The position numbers and the translations under genes are program-made. Of a stretch of DNA of 64,000 nt, positions 1 through 10,236 are shown in pieces. Where the stretch lies: assembly GCF_014196715.1 (NCBI RefSeq), contig NZ_JACIEF010000004.1, positions 682,001 through 746,000 on the forward strand. The letters run 5' to 3'. The notes below the pieces were generated by a model that was not told where the DNA came from, did not search any database, and saw only the letters and a list, made by a program, of their open reading frames with translations. This stretch comes from Pedobacter zeae. Lineage in GTDB: Bacteria; Bacteroidota; Bacteroidia; Sphingobacteriales; Sphingobacteriaceae. How positions within the stretch are numbered: position 1 is the stretch's first letter; each line of letters opens with the position of its first letter.

Positions 1-1543
1 TGGTTTAAACGGGGTAGGTACTAAGGCCGTTAATGCGCTTTCTACCAGTTTTACCGTTCAATCGTACCGCGATGGAAAAACCAAAAAAGTAGAATTTTCT
101 AAAGGCGAAATTGTAAATGAAAATCCGGTAATCGATACTACACAACGTAACGGTACGGCGATTACTTTTTATCCCGACGAAAGTATTTTCAGAAATTACC
201 ATTACATTCCTGATTTTGTAGAGAGCATGGTTTGGAACTATGTTTTCTTAAATACAGGTTTAACCATAAATTTTAATAACCAGAAATATTTTTCGGAGAG
301 AGGCCTGTACGACCTGCTTTCTAAATTTAATAAGCCAGAGGAAATCAGGTACCCGATCATTCACATGGTTGGTCCCGATATCGAAATCGCCATGACCCAT
401 GGGCAGCAGTACGGCGAAGATTACCATTCGTTTGTTAACGGACAACATACTACGCAGGGCGGAACACACCAGGCAGCTTTCAGGGCGGCAGTGGTGAAAA
501 CTGTGCGTGAGTTTTTTAAGAAAGAGTTTGAGGCATCGGATGTACGCTCGTCGATCATTGCGGCCATTTCTATCCGTGTGCAGGAGCCGGTATTCGAATC
601 GCAGACCAAAACCAAACTGGGCTCTCAAAACATGGGGCCTGAAGGACCATCGGTAGCTACTTTTATTAACGATTTTGTTAAAAAAGAACTTGATGATTAC
701 CTGCATAAAAATCCTGATGTTGCCGATGCCCTTTTAAAAAGGATTATGCAATCGGAGCGTGAGCGTAAGGATATTGCGGGCATTAAAAAACTGGCTAACG
801 ACAGGGCTAAAAAGGCTTCGTTACACAATAAAAAACTTCGCGATTGTAAGGTACATTTCAACAGCACACACGAAAAACGTTATGAAACTACCTTGTTCAT
901 TACCGAGGGAGATTCGGCTTCGGGCTCAATCACCAAATCGCGTGATGTAGATACCCAGGCGGTGTTCAGTTTAAAGGGTAAACCGTTAAACTGTTACGAG
1001 CTGACCAAAAAAGTGGTATACGAAAATGAAGAGTTTAACCTGCTGCAGCATGCTTTAAATATTGAGGATGGCTTGGATGGCCTGCACTATAACAATATCG
1101 TTATCGCTACAGATGCCGATGTGGATGGTATGCACATCCGTTTGCTGATGATGACTTTCTTCCTGCAGTTTTTCCCCGATCTGGTAAAAGCGGGGCATGT
1201 TTATATTTTGCAGACACCACTTTTCAGGGTGCGTAATAAAAAAGAAACCATTTACTGTTACAGCGACGAAGAGCGTAAAAATGCGATAGAAAAACTGGGC
1301 AATAAACCAGAGATTACCCGTTTTAAGGGGTTGGGAGAAATTTCGCCGGATGAGTTTGGCCTGTTTATCGGAAAAGATATTCGCCTTGATCCTGTAATTT
1401 TAAAAGATCAGACCATTAAAAGCCTGTTAGAATATTACATGGGTAAAAATACACCAGACAGGCAGCAGCATATTATCAAGAACCTGCGTATCGAGAAAGA
1501 TGAGGTGACGGAAGAGCCTAAAGTAATTACTGAAGTAGCATAA
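1..1543 (+). CDS. parE: DNA topoisomerase IV subunit B, 5' part missing (window edge)
   Basis: This is the ATPase/TOPRIM subunit of a type IIA topoisomerase, which decatenates and relaxes DNA with ParC. The reading frame is already open at base 2 and begins with the ATP-lid motif GLNGVGTKAVNALS of the GHKL fold, so roughly the first 100 residues lie outside the window. The transducer domain follows, then the TOPRIM domain with EGDSAS (905 onwards) and DADVDGMHIR (about 1109-1138), and the C-terminal RFKGLGE motif. EGDSAS-GS in place of the GyrB-typical EGDSAGG, and parC lying in the same orientation about 11 kb downstream, favour ParE over GyrB. An intrinsic terminator follows directly. Confidence 0.93.
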   Translation, partial: GLNGVGTKAVNALSTSFTVQSYRDGKTKKVEFSKGEIVNENPVIDTTQRNGTAITFYPDESIFRNYHYIPDFVESMVWNYVFLNTGLTINFNNQKYFSERGLYDLLSKFNKPEEIRYPIIHMVGPDIEIAMTHGQQYGEDYHSFVNGQHTTQGGTHQAAFRAAVVKTVREFFKKEFEASDVRSSIIAAISIRVQEPVFESQTKTKLGSQNMGPEGPSVATFINDFVKKELDDYLHKNPDVADALLKRIMQSERERKDIAGIKKLANDRAKKASLHNKKLRDCKVHFNSTHEKRYETTLFITEGDSASGSITKSRDVDTQAVFSLKGKPLNCYELTKKVVYENEEFNLLQHALNIEDGLDGLHYNNIVIATDADVDGMHIRLLMMTFFLQFFPDLVKAGHVYILQTPLFRVRNKKETIYCYSDEERKNAIEKLGNKPEITRFKGLGEISPDEFGLFIGKDIRLDPVILKDQTIKSLLEYYMGKNTPDRQQHIIKNLRIEKDEVTEEPKVITEVA

Positions 1544-1549
1544 TAATAG

Positions 1550-1576
1550 AGTCAGGTTTAAAAAAGCCTGACTTTT
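1550..1576 (+). terminator. Intrinsic terminator of parE
   Basis: Inverted repeat AGTCAGG (1550-1556) and CCTGACT (1567-1573) with an A-rich loop, followed by TTTT, seven bases after the parE stop codon. Confidence 0.75.
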
Positions 1577-1584
1577 AGCGTTGC

Positions 1585-1740
1585 CTCACCCTGAATTTAT
1601 TTCAGGATCTTTCAATTATTAGATGCTGAAACAAGTTCAGCAAGACGATCATGGCTGAGCTGAATTCCCTTATTGGTTGGTGAGAGACAAACCAGATTAA
1701 CAACTTAGTGGTCCCTGTACCGGTTGATGAGACACCAACC
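1585..1740. repeat. Intergenic palindromic repeat, family A copy 1, plus a second inverted repeat
   Basis: From 1585 to 1647 there are two linked hairpins, CCTGAATttatTTCAGG and GCTGAAacaagTTCAGC, the same layout seen at 40032, 41175 and 48151. Then GGTTGGTG (1675-1682) is repeated as CACCAACC (1733-1740), an 8-bp inverted repeat whose arms are also partly direct repeats (GGTTGGTGAGAGAC against GGTTGATGAGACAC). It lies between the convergent parE and yihY genes. There is no coding potential. Confidence 0.7.
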
Positions 1741-1768
1741 GATAGGATTCATTCACACAATTCTATTT

Positions 1769-2794
1769 TTACTCTTTTGGCAGGTTAACCGTATCTTCAG
1801 GGTGCTGCGGTGGTAGTACATCAACCTTTTTCTCCACGATGGTGATCTTGGTAAATACGGCATACTTACTTGGCGATATGCCGCCATCGAATTTTTCGGC
1901 GTAGGCTTGTGTAAATTCTGCACCAAAATAGAGGATAATAGAAGTGTAGTAAATCCAGAGCAGGATAATGATAATAGAACCAGCTGCACCAAATGCCGAA
2001 ACGGTACTTCCTTTTTCGATATAGATGCCAATTAAATATTTACCCAGGCTAAACAATACTGCGGTGAATAATGCGCCAATGATGGCCGATTTCCATTTAA
2101 TATTTACATCTGGCAGTACCTTAAAGATAATGGTGAATACTGCAGTAACTGCCGAAAGGGTCAGTGCATTGTTCAAAATGTAAATGAGCAGGGCCATGGT
2201 ATCATTGGCAACTGGGATCACATCCTCTACTTTGCTCTCCGAAATCAGGGCAACCAGTTTATCGCCAAGCCCTACCACAATACTGTTAATCACCAACGAA
2301 ACGAGTAGCAAAAAGCCCATTGATACAATGAGCGAGAAAGAAAGTAACCGGTTGGTGAGCATTTTGATCCAACCTTTTTTGGGCATAGCCTTTACTTTCC
2401 AGATCAGGTTAATGCTGTCTTGTATTTCGATAAAAATAGCGGTTGCACCTATAATTAAAGTACCAATACCGATAATTAAACCGATGGTAGATTGTCCTGT
2501 TTTGTTCGCATGATCAACAAAGCCCTGTATCTGGGTAGCTGCAGGTTTTCCAACCAGTTCGGTAACTTCCATAAAAAACTTGTCTCTGGTTTGCATTTTA
2601 TCGCCAAAAAACAAAGTGGCAGCCGAAAGTACAATAATGATAAGCGGCGTAAGCGAAAAGATGGTGTAATAGGCCAGTGAGGCGCTTAGTTTCATTACCC
2701 GGTCTTCCATAAAGCCTTTACCAGCAGCTATAAAGAGGTGATAAATGGCAACAAAAAAATATTTGATTTTATGTAATACTCTTACTCTTTTCAT
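1769..2794 (-). CDS. YihY/BrkB family inner membrane protein
   Basis: A 341-residue protein of the YihY/virulence factor BrkB family, whose molecular role is not established. About six hydrophobic segments are visible, near residues 38-62, 103-125, 148-175, 198-220, 235-255 and 270-295. The family signature region LSASLAYYTIFSLTPLIII is close to the N-terminus and FGAEFTQAYA near the C-terminus. The start is ATG. It begins 7 bp after the stop of the TamA-like gene, so it is probably the last gene of the tamB-tamA-like-yihY operon. The charged C-terminal tail is probably cytoplasmic. Family assignment is firm; function is inferred only as envelope-related from its neighbours. Confidence 0.88.
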   Translation of the reverse strand: MKRVRVLHKIKYFFVAIYHLFIAAGKGFMEDRVMKLSASLAYYTIFSLTPLIIIVLSAATLFFGDKMQTRDKFFMEVTELVGKPAATQIQGFVDHANKTGQSTIGLIIGIGTLIIGATAIFIEIQDSINLIWKVKAMPKKGWIKMLTNRLLSFSLIVSMGFLLLVSLVINSIVVGLGDKLVALISESKVEDVIPVANDTMALLIYILNNALTLSAVTAVFTIIFKVLPDVNIKWKSAIIGALFTAVLFSLGKYLIGIYIEKGSTVSAFGAAGSIIIILLWIYYTSIILYFGAEFTQAYAEKFDGGISPSKYAVFTKITIVEKKVDVLPPQHPEDTVNLPKE

Positions 2795-2801
2795 TTTAAA
2801 A

Positions 2802-5114
2802 CTAGAAAGGATATCCTATCCCAATATTAAAAATTAAATTTTGCCTGCGCCAGTCTTTATTTCCAAAATCAATGTCGTTAAATACCCAACGCTGTCCTTC
2901 CGGTAAATATGGCTTACGAACGGGGAAGGCCACATCCAGGCGCACTACAAAAATACTGGCATCAACCCTTAAACCTGCACCAGTACCCACGGCAAGCTCG
3001 TTCAGTGCATTTTTAAGTTTAAAGCCTGATCCAGGCCTTGCCGTTTCCGGTTTGCCAGGTTCTCCCAGGTCTTCTTTTCTAAGCCAGATATTACCTGCAT
3101 CAACAAATAACGCGCCATATAGTATGCTCACGATTTTAAAACGTAACTCCGAATTGAGCATCAGCTTAATATCTCCACCCTGGTCGGCAAAAATGGCATC
3201 ATCCGGAACTTTATAGGTGCCAGGCCCCAAAGTACGGGCAGGGAAGGCCCTAACATCGTTACTGCCACCGGCAAAAAATTGCCTTACAAAAGGTAGCGAG
3301 GTGCTGTTGCCATAGGCAAAGCCATAACCTAAATTTAAACGGTTGGCCCAGATCAGGTTTTTATTGATTTTGTAATAATCCCTCAGATCGGCCTCCGCCC
3401 TGATAAACTGGTTGAGCGGAGTATTAAAAATGGTGTGTTTCCCTTCTTCATTTTTGGAGGTAAATAATCCCCAAACATTTCCGCCGGTTTCTAAAGCCCC
3501 ATAAAAATAGGTGTTGTTCCGGCGGTTATCTTCCATCTGGTTGGTATAGGTGAAGTTGTAATTGCTGCCGACGATAAACTGATTTTCTAATGTAGACCTT
3601 AATAAAGGATTTTGTGTATAGATTCTTTCCTCGGTAGTATCGGAAGGGAAACTGGTTGAAACATAACTAATCGAAATCGGGTTAAAATTATGCTCCTTAT
3701 ACTGGTTTTCCTTAAAGTTATAACCATACTCCCCTTTGATGGCATGTAAGGTATATTCAGAGCCCCTGTTCAGCATCTGGTACGAAAGGGAAGTAATGGT
3801 TCTCGGAATAAAGGCATTGGTGCTGTTGGGTTTGTAAAATGGAACAATTAACCTCGGGAAGGTCAGCTTTCCTTCGGCTGTAAACGACAATGAATTTTTG
3901 CCCAACGAGGTTCCTTTGGTCTGTGTTTCAAAACCACCGCTCACACTGATATCAAGTTGTTCGGCATTTCTGAACAGGTTGCGGGTGGTTTGGGTAACCT
4001 TCACTTCAGAACCCACAAAATTATTCGATTTACTGGTTCCGGTAACCGAGAAGGTCAGCGAGTTTTTCTTTAAAGGGGTTAAATAAATATTCAGGTCAAG
4101 CTGGTTGTTCCTGAAACTATCTACCGGCAAAAACTCAGCCCTCACATCCTGAAAAGCGCCTACATTTACCATCCGGTTCAGCGATTGGTTATGGTCTCTG
4201 CGGTTGTAAGGTTCGCCTTTTTGAAAAAATACCAGGCGATCGAAAAGTTTAGGCTTAAAGGTATTGCGGTTATCGTAAATGTTAAAATCGTTATATACCT
4301 GCGGTTTTAGCCTTCTTAAAACACTGTCCCTGCGCAAGGTATAGTTAGGGTAGATATTGATATTCTTAATGGTATAAGGTTTCAGCGCAGCATCAGGCGC
4401 AATATCTTTTACCTTTAAGGTTACATTGACCAGGTTTTTGCCAATGGTACTGTCAACCTGTATAATTAAATAATCTGGACTGAAATAAAAATAACCGATT
4501 TCTTTCAGGTCATTATCAATCCTGATCCGCTCGTTTTTGTAAGTATCAATATCGTAATAGTCGCCAACCTTTAACAGGGTTTTATCCTTATTGGCATTGA
4601 TATTTCGCGTTAACACACCGGTATCGGGTGGAAAGGTAACGCGATTGATTTTATAGCGTTGCCCGGTAACGGCGGTATAAATGGCCTTACCCTTCTTATC
4701 TTTAACCACTGTATCGCCGGTAACGGTGGCCTGCAGGTAGCCTTCGCTAATGAGGTAGCTGGTTAATACATCATTGTTGTACTTCAGTTTTACATCATTC
4801 AACAGCACGGGGGCCTCTCCCTTTCTGCGTAGCCAGTTCCTGAAACCTTTGGGTTTTGTAGGCTCCCCAGCAAGGTTATAAATACCAAGTTTGAATTTGA
4901 TCCCTAAAAAAGAACTGTTAGGTCGCGGCCTGGTCTTCGCTTCGAGGTCATTTTTAATTTGCTTTTCGTTATCAATTTTGCCCGAAGAATCGGGATTGAT
5001 CTTTACTTCGGCACCCGTGTACAAAATCTGTCCTGGTTTTAAAGATTTGGTACTGCTGCAAGCCCAAACTAAACAGGCCAATACAAATAAAAGCGGTCTA
5101 GTTAGTTTTTTCAT
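2802..5114 (-). CDS. Lipidated TamA/BamA-like outer-membrane barrel protein (TamL-type)
   Basis: Partner of the downstream-listed TamB in a translocation and assembly module that serves the outer membrane. The start is taken at the ATG at 5114 because it gives MKKLTRPLLFVLACLVWAC with a lipobox ending at Cys; an upstream TTG (5132) would add six residues before the signal. Lipidation of a TamA homologue is a Bacteroidota trait and is unlike proteobacterial TamA. POTRA-like repeats occupy about residues 30-330 and a D15/Omp85 beta-barrel fills the rest, ending in aromatic Phe (IGIGYPF), the usual BAM signal. The TamB stop lies inside this gene (17-bp overlap), indicating coupled translation. 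Confidence 0.88.
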   Translation of the reverse strand: MKKLTRPLLFVLACLVWACSSTKSLKPGQILYTGAEVKINPDSSGKIDNEKQIKNDLEAKTRPRPNSSFLGIKFKLGIYNLAGEPTKPKGFRNWLRRKGEAPVLLNDVKLKYNNDVLTSYLISEGYLQATVTGDTVVKDKKGKAIYTAVTGQRYKINRVTFPPDTGVLTRNINANKDKTLLKVGDYYDIDTYKNERIRIDNDLKEIGYFYFSPDYLIIQVDSTIGKNLVNVTLKVKDIAPDAALKPYTIKNINIYPNYTLRRDSVLRRLKPQVYNDFNIYDNRNTFKPKLFDRLVFFQKGEPYNRRDHNQSLNRMVNVGAFQDVRAEFLPVDSFRNNQLDLNIYLTPLKKNSLTFSVTGTSKSNNFVGSEVKVTQTTRNLFRNAEQLDISVSGGFETQTKGTSLGKNSLSFTAEGKLTFPRLIVPFYKPNSTNAFIPRTITSLSYQMLNRGSEYTLHAIKGEYGYNFKENQYKEHNFNPISISYVSTSFPSDTTEERIYTQNPLLRSTLENQFIVGSNYNFTYTNQMEDNRRNNTYFYGALETGGNVWGLFTSKNEEGKHTIFNTPLNQFIRAEADLRDYYKINKNLIWANRLNLGYGFAYGNSTSLPFVRQFFAGGSNDVRAFPARTLGPGTYKVPDDAIFADQGGDIKLMLNSELRFKIVSILYGALFVDAGNIWLRKEDLGEPGKPETARPGSGFKLKNALNELAVGTGAGLRVDASIFVVRLDVAFPVRKPYLPEGQRWVFNDIDFGNKDWRRQNLIFNIGIGYPF

Positions 5115-8100
5115 CCTGTGCTTTCTGTTCAATGTTTCTTATTCTTCTGATTCGTTTCTTCTGGAATATCTCTCTAAATTTATTGTAATCTACCACGAGG
5201 GTAAAACCTAATCCGGTTTCGATAATCTGCCCTTGTACGATAACATCGTTCTGGTTACGGCGGTACGCCCTTAAGCGGTAGCGCCCATCGGCCGAGAGGG
5301 CGTATTCTACATTCACATTTCCGGCTATATTAGTCGATTTTTCTCCTGCCGCCTGTGGCCCTTCGAGGGCAAACGAACTGCCTACAGTAACCGTTAACCG
5401 ATCGTTGAGTAACTTTTTAGATAAGCCCACTTCTAAATCGGTTTTTTGTTGCATCGAACCGGTTGAGTAATCTTCTGATGAGTTTACCCCAAAGTTGAGG
5501 TCGACGCCCTGTATTAAATCGGAGGTTAAATTGTTGAGCTGCTCGGTTAAAAGCTGGCTTACACTCGATCGGGCGAGCGTAGAAACCCCACCACCTCCAC
5601 CGGCCAGACTCTGGAAGGGATTGTTGGCAATGAACCGGTTTAAGGCCAGCAAGGCAAAAACCTGTTTGTTCAACTCACTTTCATCGCGGTTTACGTTAAT
5701 CAGCTTGGTGTACACCTGACCGCTTAAGGCACCACGTTCGTTCTCAGGTAAATCGAGTTTAAATGAAATGGTAGGTTTTAACAACTCGCCTTTCATCATT
5801 AAATAAACCTGAAAAGGTAGTTTCGTTCTGGCTTCATAAAGATCTGGCTGGTTAAGCAAATCGATAGGAGCAGCGTTTACTTCGTATAAAGCAGTGATAT
5901 TGGCATTGGCTGAGGTAGGCTCCCCGGTCCAGATAATGGTACTGCCCTTAACCAGTTTAAATTCTTTTTTAACCACGGCCAGGGTAAGGTTGTACGAACC
6001 ATCAACAATTTCGTAACGGCCTGTCATACTGATTTTTCCACTAGGATCCATCGTCACATTTAAATCGGCATCGCCCTTAACGTTCAGGTTATCGCCATTG
6101 GCCGGATCTACTACTACGTTAAGTTCAGCTTCAGGATCTATATTTACTGAGGCAACCAAATTTAAACCTTTAATTGGTGCCTTACTGATGCTATCTACTT
6201 TCAATGCTCTTTTGCCGTTAAACGGTGGCGCATCTTCATCTATAAACTGAACAATGCCTTCCTGGTCGATGATAGAAGGATCGTTGGCCGGCAGGGCAAA
6301 GAAAAATTTAGTTCCCTTGTTTACCCTGATGTTCATGTTTATATCGGGCTGGTTAAGGTCGCCGCGCACTTTAATGTTGCTGGTTAAGAAAACCGTTCCA
6401 TAGATCATGTCGTTATCCGCTGCGGTCGAATTCAAGGCCCTGAAATTGTTGGTTTTGATATCCAGGCCGAAACGGTAATTTTTAAAATCGCTGGTGTAAA
6501 CTTTTCCGTTAATGGTAGCTTTCTGGTTTAAAGAATCGATTAGCGTAAAATTGTTAAAGCTGATCCCTTCTTCGGTGAACGAAATCTTCTCGTTCGGCAT
6601 CCTGAAATAAGAGTTTACATAGGCCACATTAAAGCCAGCATTGTTAAAAGTTAAATCGCCCAGTATTTTCGGCGCCGTTAATGCCCCTTTAACGGTTAGT
6701 GCCCCGGTTAGTGTACCTGTGCCTCGTTTAAGTTGACCAGCCGATAAACTTTCTATGTTTTTCATTTCAATCTTATCGATATTAACAGTCAGGTCAAGCG
6801 CGCTCTGGGGAGCCGTGTAATAGAAGCCGTTTGCCCGCAGTTCATGTACACCTGTTAAGGCTACATTCACTTCAAAGGCATTGTCGGTATTGTTGTTTAC
6901 GGCTAAACGCAAAGTGCCCAGCTCGTCTTTTTGGTAACGCAGCTGATCGATAGTCAGGTTAGCCTCAAATTTTGGGGTATTGGCCAGGTCTTTCACATTG
7001 GCCGTACCGTTTAAGCGGCCACCTACCAGAGTGGTATCGGTTTCTGCAAATTTAGTCAGGGTCTCAAGCTGGAAATCCTTAAACTCAACCGTTAAAGGTG
7101 CATTGGGCTCAGTAGGGTTGCTGTTGATCGCCAGCGATTGGCCGCTGTTGCTGATCTGAAATTGGTTAACCAAAATGCCCGAAGCGCCAAACTGAATGTA
7201 ATTATCTTGCGAAACCACCCATTTCTGGTAATCAAGCAGGAGTTTTTGCGGATCGAGCGTGAATTTAAAATCTTTGTTAATCGATTGGAAATTACCGCCA
7301 ATAACATATTTGTTTTTGCGCTGCCTGTCGCGTAAGAAAATATTTACACCCAAATTATTGTTGGCAGCACCGCCATTTACCTCTGTGTTGAAAAGTGCAA
7401 TGGATGGGCTTTGTAAACTTTTAACCGTTAAGCTGTAATCTAATTTATTATTATCGTTATTGATGTTTAAAACAGTGGTATCTACTTTAAAATCGCCATA
7501 TACTACCTGAGGGAAATTACCTTTAATCTGCAGGCTGTCTTTTTGGGTATCGATTAAGCCATAAAACTGCGATTGCTTAAAAACAGTTAATTCGGGTACA
7601 AAACTCTTTAACAGTTTGGAATCGTACAGGTTCACAAAAAACCTTAGGCGCTGATCGGGAACTTTGGTAACCGTGCCAAAAGCGTAATATTTGTTTATTT
7701 CGTTAATAATGGCATTGCTAACCTTGGTTAGCTGGTATTTACCGTCAATTTTGGCGGATAGGATTTCAGATTTCAGCGTGAGTTCATTTTCCGTAGCCGT
7801 GCTTTTGGCACGTACAGAAATGGTATCTACATTAATCCGCTGCTTATCTTTTACTACCTGCAGACCAGTAACATCAACCGATCCATTTAAATAATCGGCA
7901 TCAGCAGTAGCTAAATCTACTTTCACCAAACCGGCCGCACTCAACACTGTAGGGCTAAAGTTTAAAGCCTGCAGGTTAAGCTGTTTTAAATTTAAATCAG
8001 CTTTTACGCTTGGGTATTTACCAGCCAGGTTAACTTTTGCATCAAGGGCGAAATTGGCATTACTATCGGGCATGCTGCTTTTTACCGCCACCTTCTGGTT

Positions 8101-10089
8101 GGCATAGGTACCGGCCATATTCAAGTTGCGGTAGGTATATTTATTGTAGTAGGCGCTTAACACTTTTGCATTAAACTTTGCATTAATTTTTTTGGGGTCT
8201 AAACCGCTACCCGCTACCCGGGCTTTTGCTGAAACACGACCCAGTTTAGGTTGCATTTTTAACAGGCGGCCTACGTTAAAATTATTCAGGCTAATATCAG
8301 CCTGGTAACTTTCCTTACCTTTTGGGCCTTTCATTCCGGCAACAACATTGGCACCGCCCATATCCGTCAGGATGTTCATGTTGGTGTTAAAATCAGTCAT
8401 CGATCCTTTAAAATTACCTTTTGCATCGATCACATTGGGTAATTCAATAGTAGGAGGGAGTGATTTTTTAGGAACAGCCACCAGGATATCACTTTTGGTA
8501 ACGTGTAGTTTCTTAATGTTTAAATCGAGAAAGGTTTTTTTAATATCAGGCAGTCCTTTTGCCTTTCCGCTAATGTCAATCTGCGTATTTTTTAATCCGC
8601 TGATTTGTAAACGTGGAATATTAAGGTTGTTTAAATAACCATTAACATCGGCATGAAGTTTTATTTTTTCATTGCGGTAACTGGCCGGAACTGCATCGCT
8701 GAAATAACCCGCATCTTTTAAACCAATGGTGGTGTTTTTAAAGGCGAGGTTAAGCTTTACCCGTTCAGGATGTTTGGTGAGGTCATCCATTGAAGTAAAA
8801 TTAAGCTCGGTAGCATTATCGATGGTTGTATTCGGGGTTTTGAGCACAAAATTGCTTAGTTTAATCAGCTTGTCGTTATACACCGCATCGCCTTTAAGCT
8901 CGTTTAGCACAAAGCCGCTTTTTTCTTTTAACGAGCCATTTTTTACATTGGCTTTTATGCCGGCAGCACTATAAGTTACCTTGCTGGCTCCTAAATTTAG
9001 TCCGGCTATTTTAAGGTGGTTAAAATCCATTACCTTTGGTACTGGTTTAGCGCCAAGGTTATCAAATTGTACATTATTATCGGCCAGACTGATGTTTTTA
9101 ATCATGAGTCCAAGTGTCGATTTTTCAGGTACAACTGTATCTTTTACTTTTTTTAAATCGTTACTGGGTGCCGGCTTGAAAGCAAAAAGGATGTCCGACC
9201 GGTTTAAATGTGCATCATCAACGGCGTATTTACTGTTGGTTAAATCAACCTTGAGGTTAACCAAACCGAGGTCGTTAACATCGGCAACCGCCCTGGTGGT
9301 CGAAACCTGGTCGTCGTAATTGACTTTTACCTTGCTGAAAACAAAATTCTGTACTTCTATTAAAGGCAGTTTGCCCTGTTCTTTCTCGGCACTGTCTACA
9401 CTATTGGTGATGTGTTGCACCAGTTGGGTTAAGGGTTTTTGCTGCAGATACCGTAAAGAAGTATTGGTTAAGCTTAGCTCCTTAATCACATAGTGTTGGT
9501 TGGCGAGGTCGAAATCCTTGATTTTGGTTTTAAAAGCACCCAGGTAAAGTTTAACGTTATTGCCGGCCACATCATCGCGGTAGGTGAGGCCTATATCCTC
9601 GAACGAAATCCGGTCGACAGAGAACTTTAGGGTTGAGGTCGTATCTTTCTTTACTTTCTCTTCGGGTTTTTTCTGGTCGCTGGCAAAAGCATCAACCAGG
9701 AAAGAAAAATTAAATGTAGTATCGGGATTAATGCGTTTAACATTGGCCCGAATGTTTTTAAGCTCGATGTTGTTGACTTCAACCGTGTTTTTTAAAAGTT
9801 TAAACAAGCTGATATCGACCGCTAGCTTTTCGGCATATAATAAGGTGTCACCTTTTCGGTCTTCGAGATAAAATTTATTTAATACAACATCTTTAGGCAG
9901 TGCAATCTTAATGCTTTCGAGGCTAACCTCGGTTTTGGTTTTGGTTTTAAGGTAATTAATAGCTTTATCCTTAACAAAATTTTGAACGGCTGGAATATTT
10001 AACGACAGTGCTAAACCAACCACTAGTATGATAATCGAGGCAATGAACCACAGTAAAATTTTGAAACTTTTGCGTACGTATTTATTCAA
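5098..10089 (-). CDS. tamB: TamB-like translocation and assembly module / AsmA-like lipid-bridge protein
   Basis: A 1663-residue protein with one N-terminal membrane anchor (about residues 9-30) followed by a very long beta-rich periplasmic region. The C-terminal third carries the TamB (DUF490) domain. Proteins of this family are thought to form a hydrophobic groove bridging inner and outer membranes for lipids or barrel proteins. The start is TTG at 10089; no ATG or GTG lies between it and the upstream in-frame TAA, and the next residues NKYVRKSFKILLWF fit an N-terminus. It is the first gene of a minus-strand operon with the TamA-like gene and yihY, and is divergent from cdd with 147 bp between. 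Residue counts are from the reading frame; the function is from family knowledge. Confidence 0.9.
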   Translation of the reverse strand: MNKYVRKSFKILLWFIASIIILVVGLALSLNIPAVQNFVKDKAINYLKTKTKTEVSLESIKIALPKDVVLNKFYLEDRKGDTLLYAEKLAVDISLFKLLKNTVEVNNIELKNIRANVKRINPDTTFNFSFLVDAFASDQKKPEEKVKKDTTSTLKFSVDRISFEDIGLTYRDDVAGNNVKLYLGAFKTKIKDFDLANQHYVIKELSLTNTSLRYLQQKPLTQLVQHITNSVDSAEKEQGKLPLIEVQNFVFSKVKVNYDDQVSTTRAVADVNDLGLVNLKVDLTNSKYAVDDAHLNRSDILFAFKPAPSNDLKKVKDTVVPEKSTLGLMIKNISLADNNVQFDNLGAKPVPKVMDFNHLKIAGLNLGASKVTYSAAGIKANVKNGSLKEKSGFVLNELKGDAVYNDKLIKLSNFVLKTPNTTIDNATELNFTSMDDLTKHPERVKLNLAFKNTTIGLKDAGYFSDAVPASYRNEKIKLHADVNGYLNNLNIPRLQISGLKNTQIDISGKAKGLPDIKKTFLDLNIKKLHVTKSDILVAVPKKSLPPTIELPNVIDAKGNFKGSMTDFNTNMNILTDMGGANVVAGMKGPKGKESYQADISLNNFNVGRLLKMQPKLGRVSAKARVAGSGLDPKKINAKFNAKVLSAYYNKYTYRNLNMAGTYANQKVAVKSSMPDSNANFALDAKVNLAGKYPSVKADLNLKQLNLQALNFSPTVLSAAGLVKVDLATADADYLNGSVDVTGLQVVKDKQRINVDTISVRAKSTATENELTLKSEILSAKIDGKYQLTKVSNAIINEINKYYAFGTVTKVPDQRLRFFVNLYDSKLLKSFVPELTVFKQSQFYGLIDTQKDSLQIKGNFPQVVYGDFKVDTTVLNINNDNNKLDYSLTVKSLQSPSIALFNTEVNGGAANNNLGVNIFLRDRQRKNKYVIGGNFQSINKDFKFTLDPQKLLLDYQKWVVSQDNYIQFGASGILVNQFQISNSGQSLAINSNPTEPNAPLTVEFKDFQLETLTKFAETDTTLVGGRLNGTANVKDLANTPKFEANLTIDQLRYQKDELGTLRLAVNNNTDNAFEVNVALTGVHELRANGFYYTAPQSALDLTVNIDKIEMKNIESLSAGQLKRGTGTLTGALTVKGALTAPKILGDLTFNNAGFNVAYVNSYFRMPNEKISFTEEGISFNNFTLIDSLNQKATINGKVYTSDFKNYRFGLDIKTNNFRALNSTAADNDMIYGTVFLTSNIKVRGDLNQPDINMNIRVNKGTKFFFALPANDPSIIDQEGIVQFIDEDAPPFNGKRALKVDSISKAPIKGLNLVASVNIDPEAELNVVVDPANGDNLNVKGDADLNVTMDPSGKISMTGRYEIVDGSYNLTLAVVKKEFKLVKGSTIIWTGEPTSANANITALYEVNAAPIDLLNQPDLYEARTKLPFQVYLMMKGELLKPTISFKLDLPENERGALSGQVYTKLINVNRDESELNKQVFALLALNRFIANNPFQSLAGGGGGVSTLARSSVSQLLTEQLNNLTSDLIQGVDLNFGVNSSEDYSTGSMQQKTDLEVGLSKKLLNDRLTVTVGSSFALEGPQAAGEKSTNIAGNVNVEYALSADGRYRLRAYRRNQNDVIVQGQIIETGLGFTLVVDYNKFREIFQKKRIRRIRNIEQKAQDEKTN

Positions 10090-10236
10090 AGCTAAGCCTG
10101 TTTGGTGTTTTTATAAATGTTAAGAGTATGCCACGAAATTAATTTTAAGGCACTTTTTACTAAAATAATACAAAAAATAACTTAAATTGTTCGCCCGTTA
10201 TAAAAATTTAACATTAGCGGCGTAAAAAAGTTTAAA

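Noticed and set aside
260..706. 148-residue minus-strand frame opposite parE
   Set aside because: Antisense shadow of the ParE coding frame; no start context or family resemblance.
8348..8638. Plus-strand frames opposite tamB (also 8726-8974, 8981-9319, 9584-9871)
   Set aside because: Antisense frames in a long minus-strand gene with Ser/Leu-rich low-quality translation; no independent signals.
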